DNA from: Bacillota bacterium | GTDB lineage: Bacteria; Bacillota; Clostridia; Christensenellales; SZUA-584 | NCBI GenBank assembly: GCA_023459495.1 | Contig: JAEWTL010000038.1 | Span: forward strand, 186,001 to 250,000 | DNA: 64,000 nt | Direction: 5' to 3' | Shown here: in pieces, positions 35,254 through 43,254 of the stretch | How positions within the stretch are numbered: position 1 is the first letter of the stretch | Layout of the letters: each line of letters begins with the position of its first letter | Notes under the pieces: generated by a model | The model's input: the letters and a program-made list of their open reading frames with translations, nothing else | Database searches by the model: none | What the model was told of the DNA's origin: nothing | Position numbers and translations under genes: made by a program

Positions 35254-36081
35254 ATGTTGGATGCAATACTTTGGCCATTGATCGCGCTGGGCGGCCTCGG
35301 ACTGGTCCTGGGTCTCGGCCTTGCGGTGGCCTCCAAGATATTTGCGGTAAAAACCGATCCCAATGTGGAAAAGGTTCGCGACCTGCTGCCGGGCGCTAAT
35401 TGCGGCGGCTGCGGTTTCCCGGGCTGCGACGGCTTTGCCAAGGCGGTAGCCGAAGGTACGGCTGACGCGTCCAAGTGTGTCGCGATCAATCAGGAGAACC
35501 TTGCCGCTATCGGCGCGGTAATGGGCGTGGAGATCAAAGAGGGCGAAAAGGTCGTGGCGCGCGTAATCTGCCGCGGCGACTCGGAGAGCTGCGTATCGAA
35601 ATACCGCTACACCGGCGTGAACGACTGCCGCGCGGCAGCGGCGCTCGCGGGCGGCCCCAAGGCTTGCCCGTTCGGCTGCGTGGGCCTTTTGACCTGCGGC
35701 CGGGCCTGCCCGTTTAACGCGATCTACCTTTCCGATAAGGGTATCGCGATGGTAGACGAGAGCAAGTGCACCGGCTGCGGCACCTGTGTGGCCATATGCC
35801 CCAAACACTGCTTTGCGCTCATGCCGCAGAGCCGCGACGTATACGTGACCTGCCGCACCACCAAGAAGGGCAAAGCCGTTACCGAGGCCTGCAAAGCGGG
35901 CTGCATCGCGTGCGGCATATGCTCCAAGAAATGCCCTGAAGGCGCGATCACCATGGTGGATAACCTGCCCGTGATCGACTACGATAAGTGCACAGCCTGC
36001 GGCACCTGCGCCGCGGTATGCCCCAAAGGTGCGATCTTTGCGCCGAATAAGGATGAAGTAAAGGCGGCATTAGGCAAATGA
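35254..36081 (+). CDS. rnfB: Rnf complex subunit B, polyferredoxin
   Basis: 275 residues. A single N-terminal membrane segment, then the Cys-rich NCGGCGFPGCDGF domain, a central domain with CPFGCVGLLTCGRACPF, and several CxxCxxC...CP motifs at the C terminus (CTGCGTCVAICP, CIACGICSKKCP, CTACGTCAAVCP). The number of clusters is at the high end of the clostridial type. RnfB accepts electrons from ferredoxin. The stop overlaps maf (ATGA). Confidence 0.97.
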   Translation: MLDAILWPLIALGGLGLVLGLGLAVASKIFAVKTDPNVEKVRDLLPGANCGGCGFPGCDGFAKAVAEGTADASKCVAINQENLAAIGAVMGVEIKEGEKVVARVICRGDSESCVSKYRYTGVNDCRAAAALAGGPKACPFGCVGLLTCGRACPFNAIYLSDKGIAMVDESKCTGCGTCVAICPKHCFALMPQSRDVYVTCRTTKKGKAVTEACKAGCIACGICSKKCPEGAITMVDNLPVIDYDKCTACGTCAAVCPKGAIFAPNKDEVKAALGK

Positions 36082-36641
36082 AGCTGCCGGAACGCGTGGT
36101 TTTAGCGTCTGGCTCGCCGCGTCGTCAGGAGTTGCTGAAGTTCGTGATCCCCTCCTTCGAGGTGATACCGAGCGGCGCGCCCGAGGATGCGGGAGGCCAT
36201 CCGGCCAGCCGTGTGGTGGAGCTGGCGCTCGTCAAGGCGAGGGACGTTGCGGCGCGATGCGAAAGTGCGCTCGTCATCGGCGCGGACACGCTGGTGGCGC
36301 TGCAGGGCAAAGTGCTCGGCAAGCCGCAAGACGAAGCCGAGGCGGCTGCCATGCTGCGGCTGCTCTCCGGCAGAACGCACCGGGTATACACCGGCCTTGC
36401 GCTGATCCATGAAGGGCATGAGCGTACGGCCTGCTGCATGACGCGCGTCACGTTCGCGCCCCTCACGGAGGACGAGATCAGCGAGTACATTGCCACGCGC
36501 GAGCCGATGGATAAAGCGGGCGCGTACGGCATTCAGGGTTACGGCGCGAAGTTCATCCAAAAGGTGAACGGGTGCTATTTCAACGTGATGGGGCTGCCGC
36601 TCCGCACGCTGTATGAGATGTTGACTGAGCCGGGACTGTAG
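36078..36641 (+). CDS. maf: Maf-family nucleotide pyrophosphatase
   Basis: 187 residues. Signatures: the SGSPRRQELL start, GADTLVALQGKVLGKP and EPMDKAGAYGIQGYGAKFI. Maf proteins hydrolyse non-canonical or canonical nucleoside triphosphates such as dTTP and UTP and influence septation. It is coupled to rnfB by an ATGA overlap and is the last gene of the rnf transcript. The terminator hairpin spans its stop codon. Confidence 0.95.
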   Translation: MKLPERVVLASGSPRRQELLKFVIPSFEVIPSGAPEDAGGHPASRVVELALVKARDVAARCESALVIGADTLVALQGKVLGKPQDEAEAAAMLRLLSGRTHRVYTGLALIHEGHERTACCMTRVTFAPLTEDEISEYIATREPMDKAGAYGIQGYGAKFIQKVNGCYFNVMGLPLRTLYEMLTEPGL

Positions 36642-36655
36642 TCCCGGCTTTTTTA
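36628..36655 (+). terminator. Intrinsic terminator of the rnf-maf operon
   Basis: AGCCGGGACT / AGTCCCGGCT (36628-36649) followed by TTTTTT. The maf stop codon lies inside the hairpin, so translation and termination are in close contact. Confidence 0.93.
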
Positions 36656-36706
36656 TATTTCCCCGATAAGGTAAAACCGACGCCGGTATGAGCTTTATGG
36701 ACTCAG

Positions 36707-36818
36707 TAAAAGCACAAAACTATTTACAAACCCGCTCTTTAGTCAATAGTCCAATGCTTTTGTACCTCTTCATTTTATATCCTTTTAGGGGTCCTTGGCA
36801 AAAGCACAAACTATTTTA
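36707..36818. repeat. Two near-identical direct repeats in AT-rich spacer
   Basis: AAAAGCACAAAACTATTTA (about 36708-36726) and AAAAGCACAAACTATTTTA (36800-36818), about 92 bases apart, differing mainly by one A. They lie between the maf terminator and the 3' end of the AT-rich gene at 36871. Confidence 0.6.
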
Positions 36819-36870
36819 TACTACCTACTGAAAGAACATATTTAATTTGATTAAATGAAATATCCACTAT

Positions 36871-37620
36871 CTATGGATATATTTCTTGTACAAAATAGTT
36901 GCCCGGTTCAATTAAAAAAATCTTTGAAAACGAGTGGCCTGTTTTAATATTACATAAAGCATTAACGTAATTTTCAACTGAAGAAAGGACATAACCATTA
37001 AGAATGGCCAACCATTTCTCTTCAACCCACTCATACCCGTTAATCATTTTCGTTTTTTCTTCTTTTTTTCTTAAAATCTCGTCCACTATTATTTCTAATT
37101 GCTCATTGATATTGAAGATTGCGTTGGTTCCTTTAATGCCAACGGAAAAGCGGAAGACACTCTCTTTTTTTTGTCTTTTCCAACTTGTCACCAATACAGA
37201 ATCATTACCAACCTGTACCTCAGTATAATTCATGTTTATTCTTTTTAAAAACTCATCATCTTTTATTATTTCTAAAGCTTTTCTCTTTAAACTTTTTTTA
37301 AAACTACTATAATCCTTTAAAGGCCCTTCAACGTGCATACTAATTGTATATTTCGAGTCTACTTCGTTGTCAATCTCTTTTCTTATTCTGTCTAAATAAG
37401 TCATCACAGAGTTTTCAAAAGTTGTTCTATTTTCAATAATGTTTCCTTCACCTACTTGATAAACAGGACGTGCTTGTGTTGCTTCCAAAAGTATTTTTCT
37501 GTTCTCGTATATAACATAAAAATCCGGCGGATCTTCTCCCTCAATTATTAAGTATGGTTTTGAAATTGACTCGAAATATTTCTCAAGTGATTTTTTTACG
37601 TAATCTTCATCCTTTCTCAT
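36871..37620 (-). CDS. Unknown 249-residue protein with possible PD-(D/E)xK nuclease motif
   Basis: I do not recognise a named family. The gene is strikingly AT rich compared with everything around it, which points to recent transfer. Near the N terminus, PPD (31-33), a short beta-like FYVIYE stretch and then LLEAT (44-48) give the spacing of a PD-(D/E)xK nuclease core with Thr in the last position. The rest is alternating helix and strand with many lysines, ending in a beta-rich HSFSKIFLIEPGNYFV. AGGGG lies before ATG 37620. It stands alone between terminators. A nuclease or defence role is a hypothesis only. Confidence 0.75.
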   Translation of the reverse strand: MRKDEDYVKKSLEKYFESISKPYLIIEGEDPPDFYVIYENRKILLEATQARPVYQVGEGNIIENRTTFENSVMTYLDRIRKEIDNEVDSKYTISMHVEGPLKDYSSFKKSLKRKALEIIKDDEFLKRINMNYTEVQVGNDSVLVTSWKRQKKESVFRFSVGIKGTNAIFNINEQLEIIVDEILRKKEEKTKMINGYEWVEEKWLAILNGYVLSSVENYVNALCNIKTGHSFSKIFLIEPGNYFVQEIYP

Positions 37621-37651
37621 AATTACAACCCCTATAATTATTTATATTTAT

Positions 37652-37657
37652 ATTATA
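37652..37657 (-). promoter_or_regulatory. Probable -10 of the AT-rich gene
   Basis: TATAAT on the minus strand, about 31 bases before the ATG. The -35 (TTTGGA, 17-base spacer) is poor. Confidence 0.35.
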
Positions 37658-37715
37658 TCATGTTGTCATCCATATCCAAATAGTAGTGAGTATGATGCCC
37701 ATTAATATATTGCTT

Positions 37716-37745
37716 TTGCGCTTTAGACAACTAACCAGTTATAAT
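37716..37745 (+). promoter_or_regulatory. Promoter of gene 37782
   Basis: TTGCGC (37716-37721), 18-base spacer, TATAAT (37740-37745). Transcription should start near 37752, giving a leader of about 30 bases with GGGAG before the ATG. Confidence 0.6.
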
Positions 37746-37781
37746 AAATAAAACATCAGTAACAATAGCTGGGAGACAATA

Positions 37782-38069
37782 ATGAAATTATTGGCCATGG
37801 AAACCGAGATCCCCGGCGCGGACTGGAGCGGTGCGGGTGAACTGCTCAAAGCAGAGGCCCGGCATGTATACGATTTGCACCTCTCGGGCGCTGTCCGCGA
37901 AATCTATTTCAACGAAGCGCATGAGGCGGTGATCATCCTCGAATGCGCGGATAAAGCCGATGCCGAACGGCTGCTGGCTGACTTTCCGCTCGTCAAAGCT
38001 GGGCTGATCCGCTTTTCGCTGACAGAACTGAAACCCTACGACGGATATTCCCGTCTGATGAATTCTTAA
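37782..38069 (+). CDS. Small YCII/muconolactone-isomerase-like protein
   Basis: 95 residues with the alpha-beta pattern of a dimeric ferredoxin-like fold: AEARHVYDLHLSGAVREIYF, then AVIILECADKADAERLLADFPLVKAGLIRF, ending in KPYDGYSRL. This resembles the YCII/muconolactone isomerase group, which has no uniform activity. RBS GGGAG. Own promoter at 37716. No partner gene nearby. Confidence 0.75.
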   Translation: MKLLAMETEIPGADWSGAGELLKAEARHVYDLHLSGAVREIYFNEAHEAVIILECADKADAERLLADFPLVKAGLIRFSLTELKPYDGYSRLMNS

Positions 38070-38346
38070 AAAATTCTGTACCAAAAATAAAATGCCTTTG
38101 TTGGGTGAGATCGTGAGTCCCGCCGCCCACTTTGGCCTGCCAACACATCGTTATCTACACATTTTTCAACATTTATCACCCACTGCGGGCTAAATGTATT
38201 GAACACAGATGCTGGATATGGTAGTGTATATTTACCGACAAAATTCTTTTTTTACACCTGCAACAGCCCTGCGATATTGACGAAAAGCATTGCGGCAACA
38301 GCCGCTTTAAGCAGCGATACGATCAATGCGTAAAGGAGTAGATGCC
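38070..38346. other. Intergenic region
   Basis: 277 bases. It contains TTATCTACA (one mismatch to the DnaA box) at about 38150, but only one, so it is not an origin. No promoter of clear quality and no RNA gene were seen. Confidence 0.4.
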
Positions 38347-38631
38347 ATGAAACGGTATGGGTATGCCAGTGTGTCCTGGGTCTTAAACAAAGCGGGTCTG
38401 TGGTCCATCAACATCTCCTGCACAGATATCGAGCTGCTGAACGGTATCATCGGAGAGCTGGAGCGTCATTTCATTGTCGTGGGCAAGCAGCAGTTCAGCA
38501 GTTCCCGTCTTCAGGTCGACGTCCGCAAGGAGTTCGATCCCTTCTCGCTGGTGCATACGCTGTGTAACAACGGCTGGGAACCCTTCGGCTCAACTGAAGG
38601 CATCCAGTTCAAAAAGGCGTACGACGCCTGA
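38347..38631 (+). CDS. Hypothetical small protein, 94 residues
   Basis: Not recognised. Start at ATG 38347, with AAAGGAG at 38332-38338; an in-frame ATG at 38326 precedes that RBS and is rejected. The sequence alternates beta strands and one helix (SWVLNKAGLWSINISC, LNGIIGELERHF, DPFSLVHTLCNNGWEPF). The end GWEPFGSTEGIQFKK recalls small phage or plasmid DUF4177-like proteins, which is only an impression. Followed by a hairpin terminator. Confidence 0.7.
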   Translation: MKRYGYASVSWVLNKAGLWSINISCTDIELLNGIIGELERHFIVVGKQQFSSSRLQVDVRKEFDPFSLVHTLCNNGWEPFGSTEGIQFKKAYDA

Positions 38632-38646
38632 ACCAATCGCGAATAT

Positions 38647-38674
38647 AAGGCTCTCCGGTTTTCCGGAGAGCCTT
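38647..38674. terminator. Bidirectional hairpin between small unknown gene and flavoprotein gene
   Basis: Perfect 12-base arms AAGGCTCTCCGG / CCGGAGAGCCTT around TTTT. The T tail is weak on both strands. A close copy, with the same flanking TTTGCTGT, is found at 39465-39494. Confidence 0.75.
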
Positions 38675-38717
38675 TGCTGTTATACCGTGCCGGTCAAGCA
38701 GTCTTTACGGAATATTC

Positions 38718-39359
38718 CTATAACCTTGCGCCTATTCTCTGCGCTCTTTGCAAGAACCTTTTCTCTTTGTTTCTTAAAAATCGAAACAGGGAATCCGAAA
38801 ATATCATTTTGCCGACGAGTCTACCCTTCAGATTATTCACATACGTCCTCATCGCACGAACAACGCCGCTCCTGTCGCCTGAAAGATGCGATACCGGAAA
38901 CGGTACTGTCATGGCGGTAATGATAATAAACTTTTTGCCGCACATTTCCGGCTTCGATCCAAAGCTTCTCATCAGCAACATCAACGTATGAACCTTCTCC
39001 CACAGGCCCATTTGAGCATACCGGGATACATCCTTGGGTTTTCGCATGGCATATCCAGTATGGCGGTCAAAAAAATTCTTCATGACACCAGGCACGTTTC
39101 CCCAGTAACATGGAGCTGCCAGCACAATGACGTCTGCGCTGCGCACCTTATCAAATACGGTATTAAAGTCATCCTGCAGAATACACGTCCCTTTTTCCAC
39201 GCAGGCCCAACAGCCTCTGCACGGACCAATTTGATAATCGTACAGGTTAACCAGCTCAATTTCATGCCCGTTTGCTTTTGCCCCTTCAGACATCGCTTCG
39301 CACAACCTGTAAAGCAATCCTTTCCGGCGGTTTGTGCCGATGACGAACAAAATCCTCAT
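38718..39359 (-). CDS. Flavodoxin-like NAD(P)H-dependent FMN reductase
   Basis: 213 residues from ATG 39359 (GGGGGA upstream). A flavodoxin-like fold: ILFVIGTNRRKGLLYRL FMN phosphate loop, GCWACVEKGTC with two to three cysteines (as in iron-sulfur flavoproteins and NADPH-dependent FMN reductases), DVIVLAAPCYWGNVPGVMKNFFDR. The C-terminal 60 residues are basic. The gene is less GC rich than its neighbours. It is preceded by a strong promoter overlapped by a perfect palindrome, so it is probably controlled by a MarR-type repressor. Confidence 0.86.
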   Translation of the reverse strand: MRILFVIGTNRRKGLLYRLCEAMSEGAKANGHEIELVNLYDYQIGPCRGCWACVEKGTCILQDDFNTVFDKVRSADVIVLAAPCYWGNVPGVMKNFFDRHTGYAMRKPKDVSRYAQMGLWEKVHTLMLLMRSFGSKPEMCGKKFIIITAMTVPFPVSHLSGDRSGVVRAMRTYVNNLKGRLVGKMIFSDSLFRFLRNKEKRFLQRAQRIGARL

Positions 39360-39383
39360 AAGATCCCCCACGTTCCCGATATT

Positions 39384-39437
39384 AGTTAGCAATTGCTAAC
39401 TCTTTGATATTATACAACACCATAATTTATATCACAA
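39384..39437 (-). promoter_or_regulatory. Promoter and MarR-type operator of the flavodoxin-like gene
   Basis: On the minus strand: TTGTGA (39432-39437), 17-base spacer, TATAAT (39409-39414). The perfect 18-base palindrome AGTTAGCAATTGCTAACT (39384-39401) starts at about +2, where a bound protein would block transcription. The TTAGCAATTGCTAA core is typical of MarR/OhrR-type sites. No MarR gene is in the window. Confidence 0.82.
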
Positions 39438-39460
39438 GTAAAATATTCCACTCCAGCGAA

Positions 39461-39494
39461 TTGAAAAGGCTCTCCGGTTTCCCGAAGAGCCTTT
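39461..39494 (-). terminator. Intrinsic terminator of PFOR
   Basis: AAAGGCTCTCCGG (39465-39477) with CCGAAGAGCCTTT (39482-39494), one G-T-type mismatch. On the minus strand it is followed by TTTTCAATTC. It lies 15 bases after the PFOR stop. Close copy of the hairpin at 38647-38674. Confidence 0.85.
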
Positions 39495-39508
39495 GCTGTG
39501 TTTTTGCC

Positions 39509-42500
39509 TTATTTCTCTTCTGCCAGGCGCTTGTAGTACGCGTAGCGTTCCTTGGCTTCCTGCTCAGCGGTCTGGAACAGCTCTTCCGCCACTTCCGGGA
39601 ACTGCTGCTTGAGCGTCCGGTAGCGGTTTTCGCTGTTGATGAACTCCTGATAGCTGCCCGTGGGCTCCTTGCTGTCCAGCGTGAAGGGGTTTTTGCCCTC
39701 CGCCTTGAGCGCCGGATTGAACCGGTACAGGTGCCAGTAGCCATCCTCCACCGCACGCTTCATCTCAGCCTGCGTCTTACTCATGTTGATGCCATGATTG
39801 ATGCAGGGTGCGTAGGCAATGACGAGTGACGGGCCGGGGTAGGCTTCCGCCTCGGTCAGCGCTTTCATCAGCTGGTTCTGGTTGGCTCCCATGCAGACCT
39901 GCGCGACGTAGATATAGCCGTACGTCATCGCGATAGCACCGAGGTCTTTCTTCTTGGTGCGCTTACCGGCTGCCGCGAACTTCACAACCGAACCGGTCGG
40001 GGTCGCCTTGGAGGCCTGGCCGCCCGTGTTGGAGTACAGCTCGGTATCCAGTACGAGCACGTTCACGTCTTCGCCCTGAGCCAGCACATGATCGAGGCCG
40101 CCGTAACCGATGTCGTATGCCCAGCCGTCGCCGCCGAATATCCAGATCGACTTCTTGACCATCAGGTCGCTCATGGAAGCGATTTCTTTGGCCAGTTCGT
40201 CGAGCTCACAGCCGCAGTCCTTGCAGCCTTCAACCATTTCCTTGAGCGCCACGGAAGCCGCTTTGCTCGCTTCGCCGTCTTCTTTAGCAGCCAACCACGC
40301 GTCGCAGACAGCCTTGGCTTCCGCTCCGCCCTTCTCGCCGAACTCTTCGACGAGCATCGCGAGGCGATCGCGCTGCTGCGTCACGCCGATGTTCATGCCG
40401 AAGCCGAACTCCGCGTTGTCCTCAAACAGCGAGTTTGCCCACGCCGGCCCCTGGCCCTTTTCGTTCTTGGTGTACGGGCAGGTGGGGGTGTTGCCGCCGT
40501 AGATGGACGAGCAGCCCGTGGCGTTGGCGATGATCATACGGTCGCCGTACAGCTGCGTGACCAGTTTGACGTACGGCGTCTCGCCGCAGCCCGCGCACGC
40601 GCCCGAGAACTCGAACAGCGGCTTCTGGAACTGCGAACCGATGACCGTATTCTTGTTGACCTGAACGTCCGGCACAGGCAGCTTGCTTGCAAACTCCCAA
40701 TTCGGATTTTCCTTTTCGCACTCCTCGGCCAGCGGCGTCATGACAAGCGCCTTCTCCTTGGCCGGGCAGACATCCGCGCAGTTGCCGCAGCCCGTGCAAT
40801 CGAGCGGCGAGATCTGAATGCGGAACTTATAGCCCGTAACGTCCTTGCCCCGCGCGTCCTTGGTCACAAAGCCTTCCGGCGCGTTTGCCAGATCTTCCGG
40901 CTTGGCGAGGAACGGACGGATGACCGCGTGCGGGCAGACGTACGAGCACTGGTTGCACATGATGCAGTTTTCGGGGATCCACTTGGGCACATTGACCGCG
41001 ATGCCGCGCTTTTCAAACTGTGTGGTACCCGTGGGGAAGAACCCGCGCGGATCGAACGCCGATACCGGCAGTTCGTCACCCTTCTGCTCGATAATGGGCT
41101 GCAGCACCTTCACGAAGAACTCGCCGGCTTCCGCAGGGGCCTTGGCCAGCGGCGCGCCATCGGTGGTGGTAGCCCAGCTTGCAGGATACTTGACTTCTTC
41201 CAGATTCTCTGCGCCCATATCAATGGCGTTATAGTTCATCTGGACGACCTTGTCGCCCTTCTTGCCGTAGGTCTTCTTCGCGGCCTGCTTCATGTAGTCG
41301 ATGGCATCCTTATCGGGGATGATGCCCGCGACCTTGAAGAACGCAGCCTGCATGATCGTATTGATGCGTCCGCCCATGCCGGCTTTTTCGGCCAGGTCGA
41401 TCGCGTCGATGCTGTAGAAGCGAAGCTTCTTCTTCGCAATGGTATTTTTAACGATTGCGGGCAGCTCGCACTCCATCTGCTCCAAAGTCCACTGAGAGTT
41501 CAGCAGGAATACGCCGCCTTCCTTGGCGTCAGAGAGCATGTCATAACGGGTCACGTAGGACGGGTTATGGCACGCGATGAAGTCCGCCACATCGATCAGG
41601 TACGTAGACTGAATGGGCTTCTTGCCGAAGCGCAGGTGCGAAACGGTCAGGCCGCCCGACTTCTTGGAGTTGTAGTAGAAGTAGCCCTGAGCGTACATAT
41701 CGGTGTGGTCACCGATGATCTTGATGGAGTTCTTGTTTGCTCCAACCGTACCATCGCTGCCGAGGCCGTAGAACTTGCAGCGTACCGTACCCTCCGGAGC
41801 CGCGTCGATCTTGTCCGAATAATCGAGAGAAAGATGCGTCACGTCGTCGTTGATGCCCACGGTGAAGTGATTCATCATCGCACCGGCCAGATTGTCGTAT
41901 ACCGCTTTGACCATCGAGGGTGTGAACTCCTTCGAGGACAGGCCGTACCGGCCGCCGATGACCTGAACGCCGGTTCTTCCCATCTCGGCAAGGGCTGTGA
42001 TGACATCCTGATAAAGCGGTTCGCCGAGTGCGCCCGGCTCCTTCGTCCTGTCGAGTACCGAGATCTTCTTGACAGTAGCCGGCAGCACGGACAAGAAGTG
42101 CTTGGCCGAGAACGGACGGTACAAACGGACCTTGATGGCGCCTACCTTGTAGCCGTGCGCGTTCAGATAGTTGATGGACTCTTCGACGGTCTCTGCGCCG
42201 CTGCCCATGAGTACAATCACGTTCTCCGCATCCGGCGCGCCGACGTAATCGAACAGGCCGTATTTGCGTCCAAAGGCTTTATAGAACTCGTCCATCACGC
42301 CTTCAACGATTTCAGGCACCGCGTCGTAATACTTGTTCGCGGCTTCACGGTTCTGGAAGTAGATATCCGGATCCTGCGCCGTGCCCTGCAGATGCGGATG
42401 CTCGGGATTCATCGCACGTGCGCGGAACTCCGCAATGGCCTTCTTATCGGCCAGCTTGCTGAGCGTTTCATAATCGAGCAGCTCCACCTTCTGCACTTCG

Positions 42501-43030
42501 TGCGAGGTGCGGAAGCCGTCGAAGAAGTGTACGAACGGCACCTTGGCTTTCAGCGTAGCGAGGTGCGCCACCGCAGCCATGTCCATAACCTCCTGCACGC
42601 TGTTCGCGGCGAGCATCGCAAAGCCCGTCTGGCGTGTAGCCATAACGTCGCTGTGGTCGCCGAAGATGGACAGCGCGTGCGCCGCAAGGGAGCGCGCCGA
42701 TACGTGGAACACGGAGGGCAGCAGTTCGCCCGCGATCTTGTACATGTTGGGGATCATCAGCAGCAGGCCCTGCGACGCGGTGAACGTCGAGGTGAAAGCG
42801 CCCGTTGCAAGCGAGCCATGCACAGCACCTGCCGCGCCTGCTTCGCTCTGCATCTCCGCGATGCGCATCTTCTGCCCGAAGATGTTCTTTCTATCGTGAG
42901 CCGCCCACTCGTCGCAGATTTCTGCCATGGGCGATGATGGGGTGATGGGATAGATCGCGCCGACGTCCGAGAACGCATATGCCACATGGGCAGCAGCGGT
43001 ATTGCCATCAATCGTTTGTTTGTTCGCCAT
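39509..43030 (-). CDS. nifJ: Pyruvate:ferredoxin (flavodoxin) oxidoreductase, single-chain
   Basis: 1173 residues, the full size of the homodimeric enzyme. In order: N-terminal domains I/II (ITPSSPMAE), the gamma-like domain III, a ferredoxin domain with CIMCNQCSYVCPHA and CTGCGNCADVCPAKEKA, then the TPP domain with CAGCGETPYVK and GGDGWAYDIGYGGLDHVL...NTGGQ. It converts pyruvate plus CoA to acetyl-CoA, CO2 and reduced ferredoxin, feeding the Rnf complex. RBS GAGGAGG. An extended -10 (TGATATAGT) lies at 43065-43073. Monocistronic. Confidence 0.98.
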   Translation of the reverse strand: MANKQTIDGNTAAAHVAYAFSDVGAIYPITPSSPMAEICDEWAAHDRKNIFGQKMRIAEMQSEAGAAGAVHGSLATGAFTSTFTASQGLLLMIPNMYKIAGELLPSVFHVSARSLAAHALSIFGDHSDVMATRQTGFAMLAANSVQEVMDMAAVAHLATLKAKVPFVHFFDGFRTSHEVQKVELLDYETLSKLADKKAIAEFRARAMNPEHPHLQGTAQDPDIYFQNREAANKYYDAVPEIVEGVMDEFYKAFGRKYGLFDYVGAPDAENVIVLMGSGAETVEESINYLNAHGYKVGAIKVRLYRPFSAKHFLSVLPATVKKISVLDRTKEPGALGEPLYQDVITALAEMGRTGVQVIGGRYGLSSKEFTPSMVKAVYDNLAGAMMNHFTVGINDDVTHLSLDYSDKIDAAPEGTVRCKFYGLGSDGTVGANKNSIKIIGDHTDMYAQGYFYYNSKKSGGLTVSHLRFGKKPIQSTYLIDVADFIACHNPSYVTRYDMLSDAKEGGVFLLNSQWTLEQMECELPAIVKNTIAKKKLRFYSIDAIDLAEKAGMGGRINTIMQAAFFKVAGIIPDKDAIDYMKQAAKKTYGKKGDKVVQMNYNAIDMGAENLEEVKYPASWATTTDGAPLAKAPAEAGEFFVKVLQPIIEQKGDELPVSAFDPRGFFPTGTTQFEKRGIAVNVPKWIPENCIMCNQCSYVCPHAVIRPFLAKPEDLANAPEGFVTKDARGKDVTGYKFRIQISPLDCTGCGNCADVCPAKEKALVMTPLAEECEKENPNWEFASKLPVPDVQVNKNTVIGSQFQKPLFEFSGACAGCGETPYVKLVTQLYGDRMIIANATGCSSIYGGNTPTCPYTKNEKGQGPAWANSLFEDNAEFGFGMNIGVTQQRDRLAMLVEEFGEKGGAEAKAVCDAWLAAKEDGEASKAASVALKEMVEGCKDCGCELDELAKEIASMSDLMVKKSIWIFGGDGWAYDIGYGGLDHVLAQGEDVNVLVLDTELYSNTGGQASKATPTGSVVKFAAAGKRTKKKDLGAIAMTYGYIYVAQVCMGANQNQLMKALTEAEAYPGPSLVIAYAPCINHGINMSKTQAEMKRAVEDGYWHLYRFNPALKAEGKNPFTLDSKEPTGSYQEFINSENRYRTLKQQFPEVAEELFQTAEQEAKERYAYYKRLAEEK

Positions 43031-43064
43031 TTGGTCTCCTCCTCAAAGATATCACAAAATTTTC

Positions 43065-43073
43065 ACTATATCA
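43065..43073 (-). promoter_or_regulatory. Extended -10 of PFOR gene
   Basis: TGATATAGT on the minus strand, about 35 bases before the PFOR start. No clear -35. A GTGATAT direct repeat occurs in the same region (copies on both sides of the predicted transcription start). Confidence 0.45.
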
Positions 43074-43189
43074 CACCGAAGCCGATTGCCTCTCCGGTTA
43101 ATAGCCTAAAAGACATTCCAAACAATTATATATTTTTTCGCAACAGCGGTCAACTTAAAAAGGCTTTTTTTAAAACACCATACCTTTTT

Positions 43190-43225
43190 TAAAAATAAAC
43201 AGCGCATCCGAAAGGTGCGCTGTTT
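43190..43225 (-). terminator. Intrinsic terminator of the chemoreceptor gene
   Basis: Perfect arms AAACAGCGCA (43197-43206) / TGCGCTGTTT (43216-43225), followed on the minus strand by ATTTTTAAAAAA. About 30 bases after the stop. Confidence 0.88.
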
Positions 43226-43254
43226 GAACCGTCCGCAATTGCTTAATATTCCGC

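Noticed and set aside
38145..38160. DnaA-box-like TTATCTACA
   Set aside because: A single imperfect box without neighbours or replication genes does not support an origin.
40088..42937. 949-codon open frame on the plus strand opposite the PFOR gene
   Set aside because: It is the antisense shadow of a well-matched 1173-residue PFOR in GC-rich DNA, has no family motif and no RBS.
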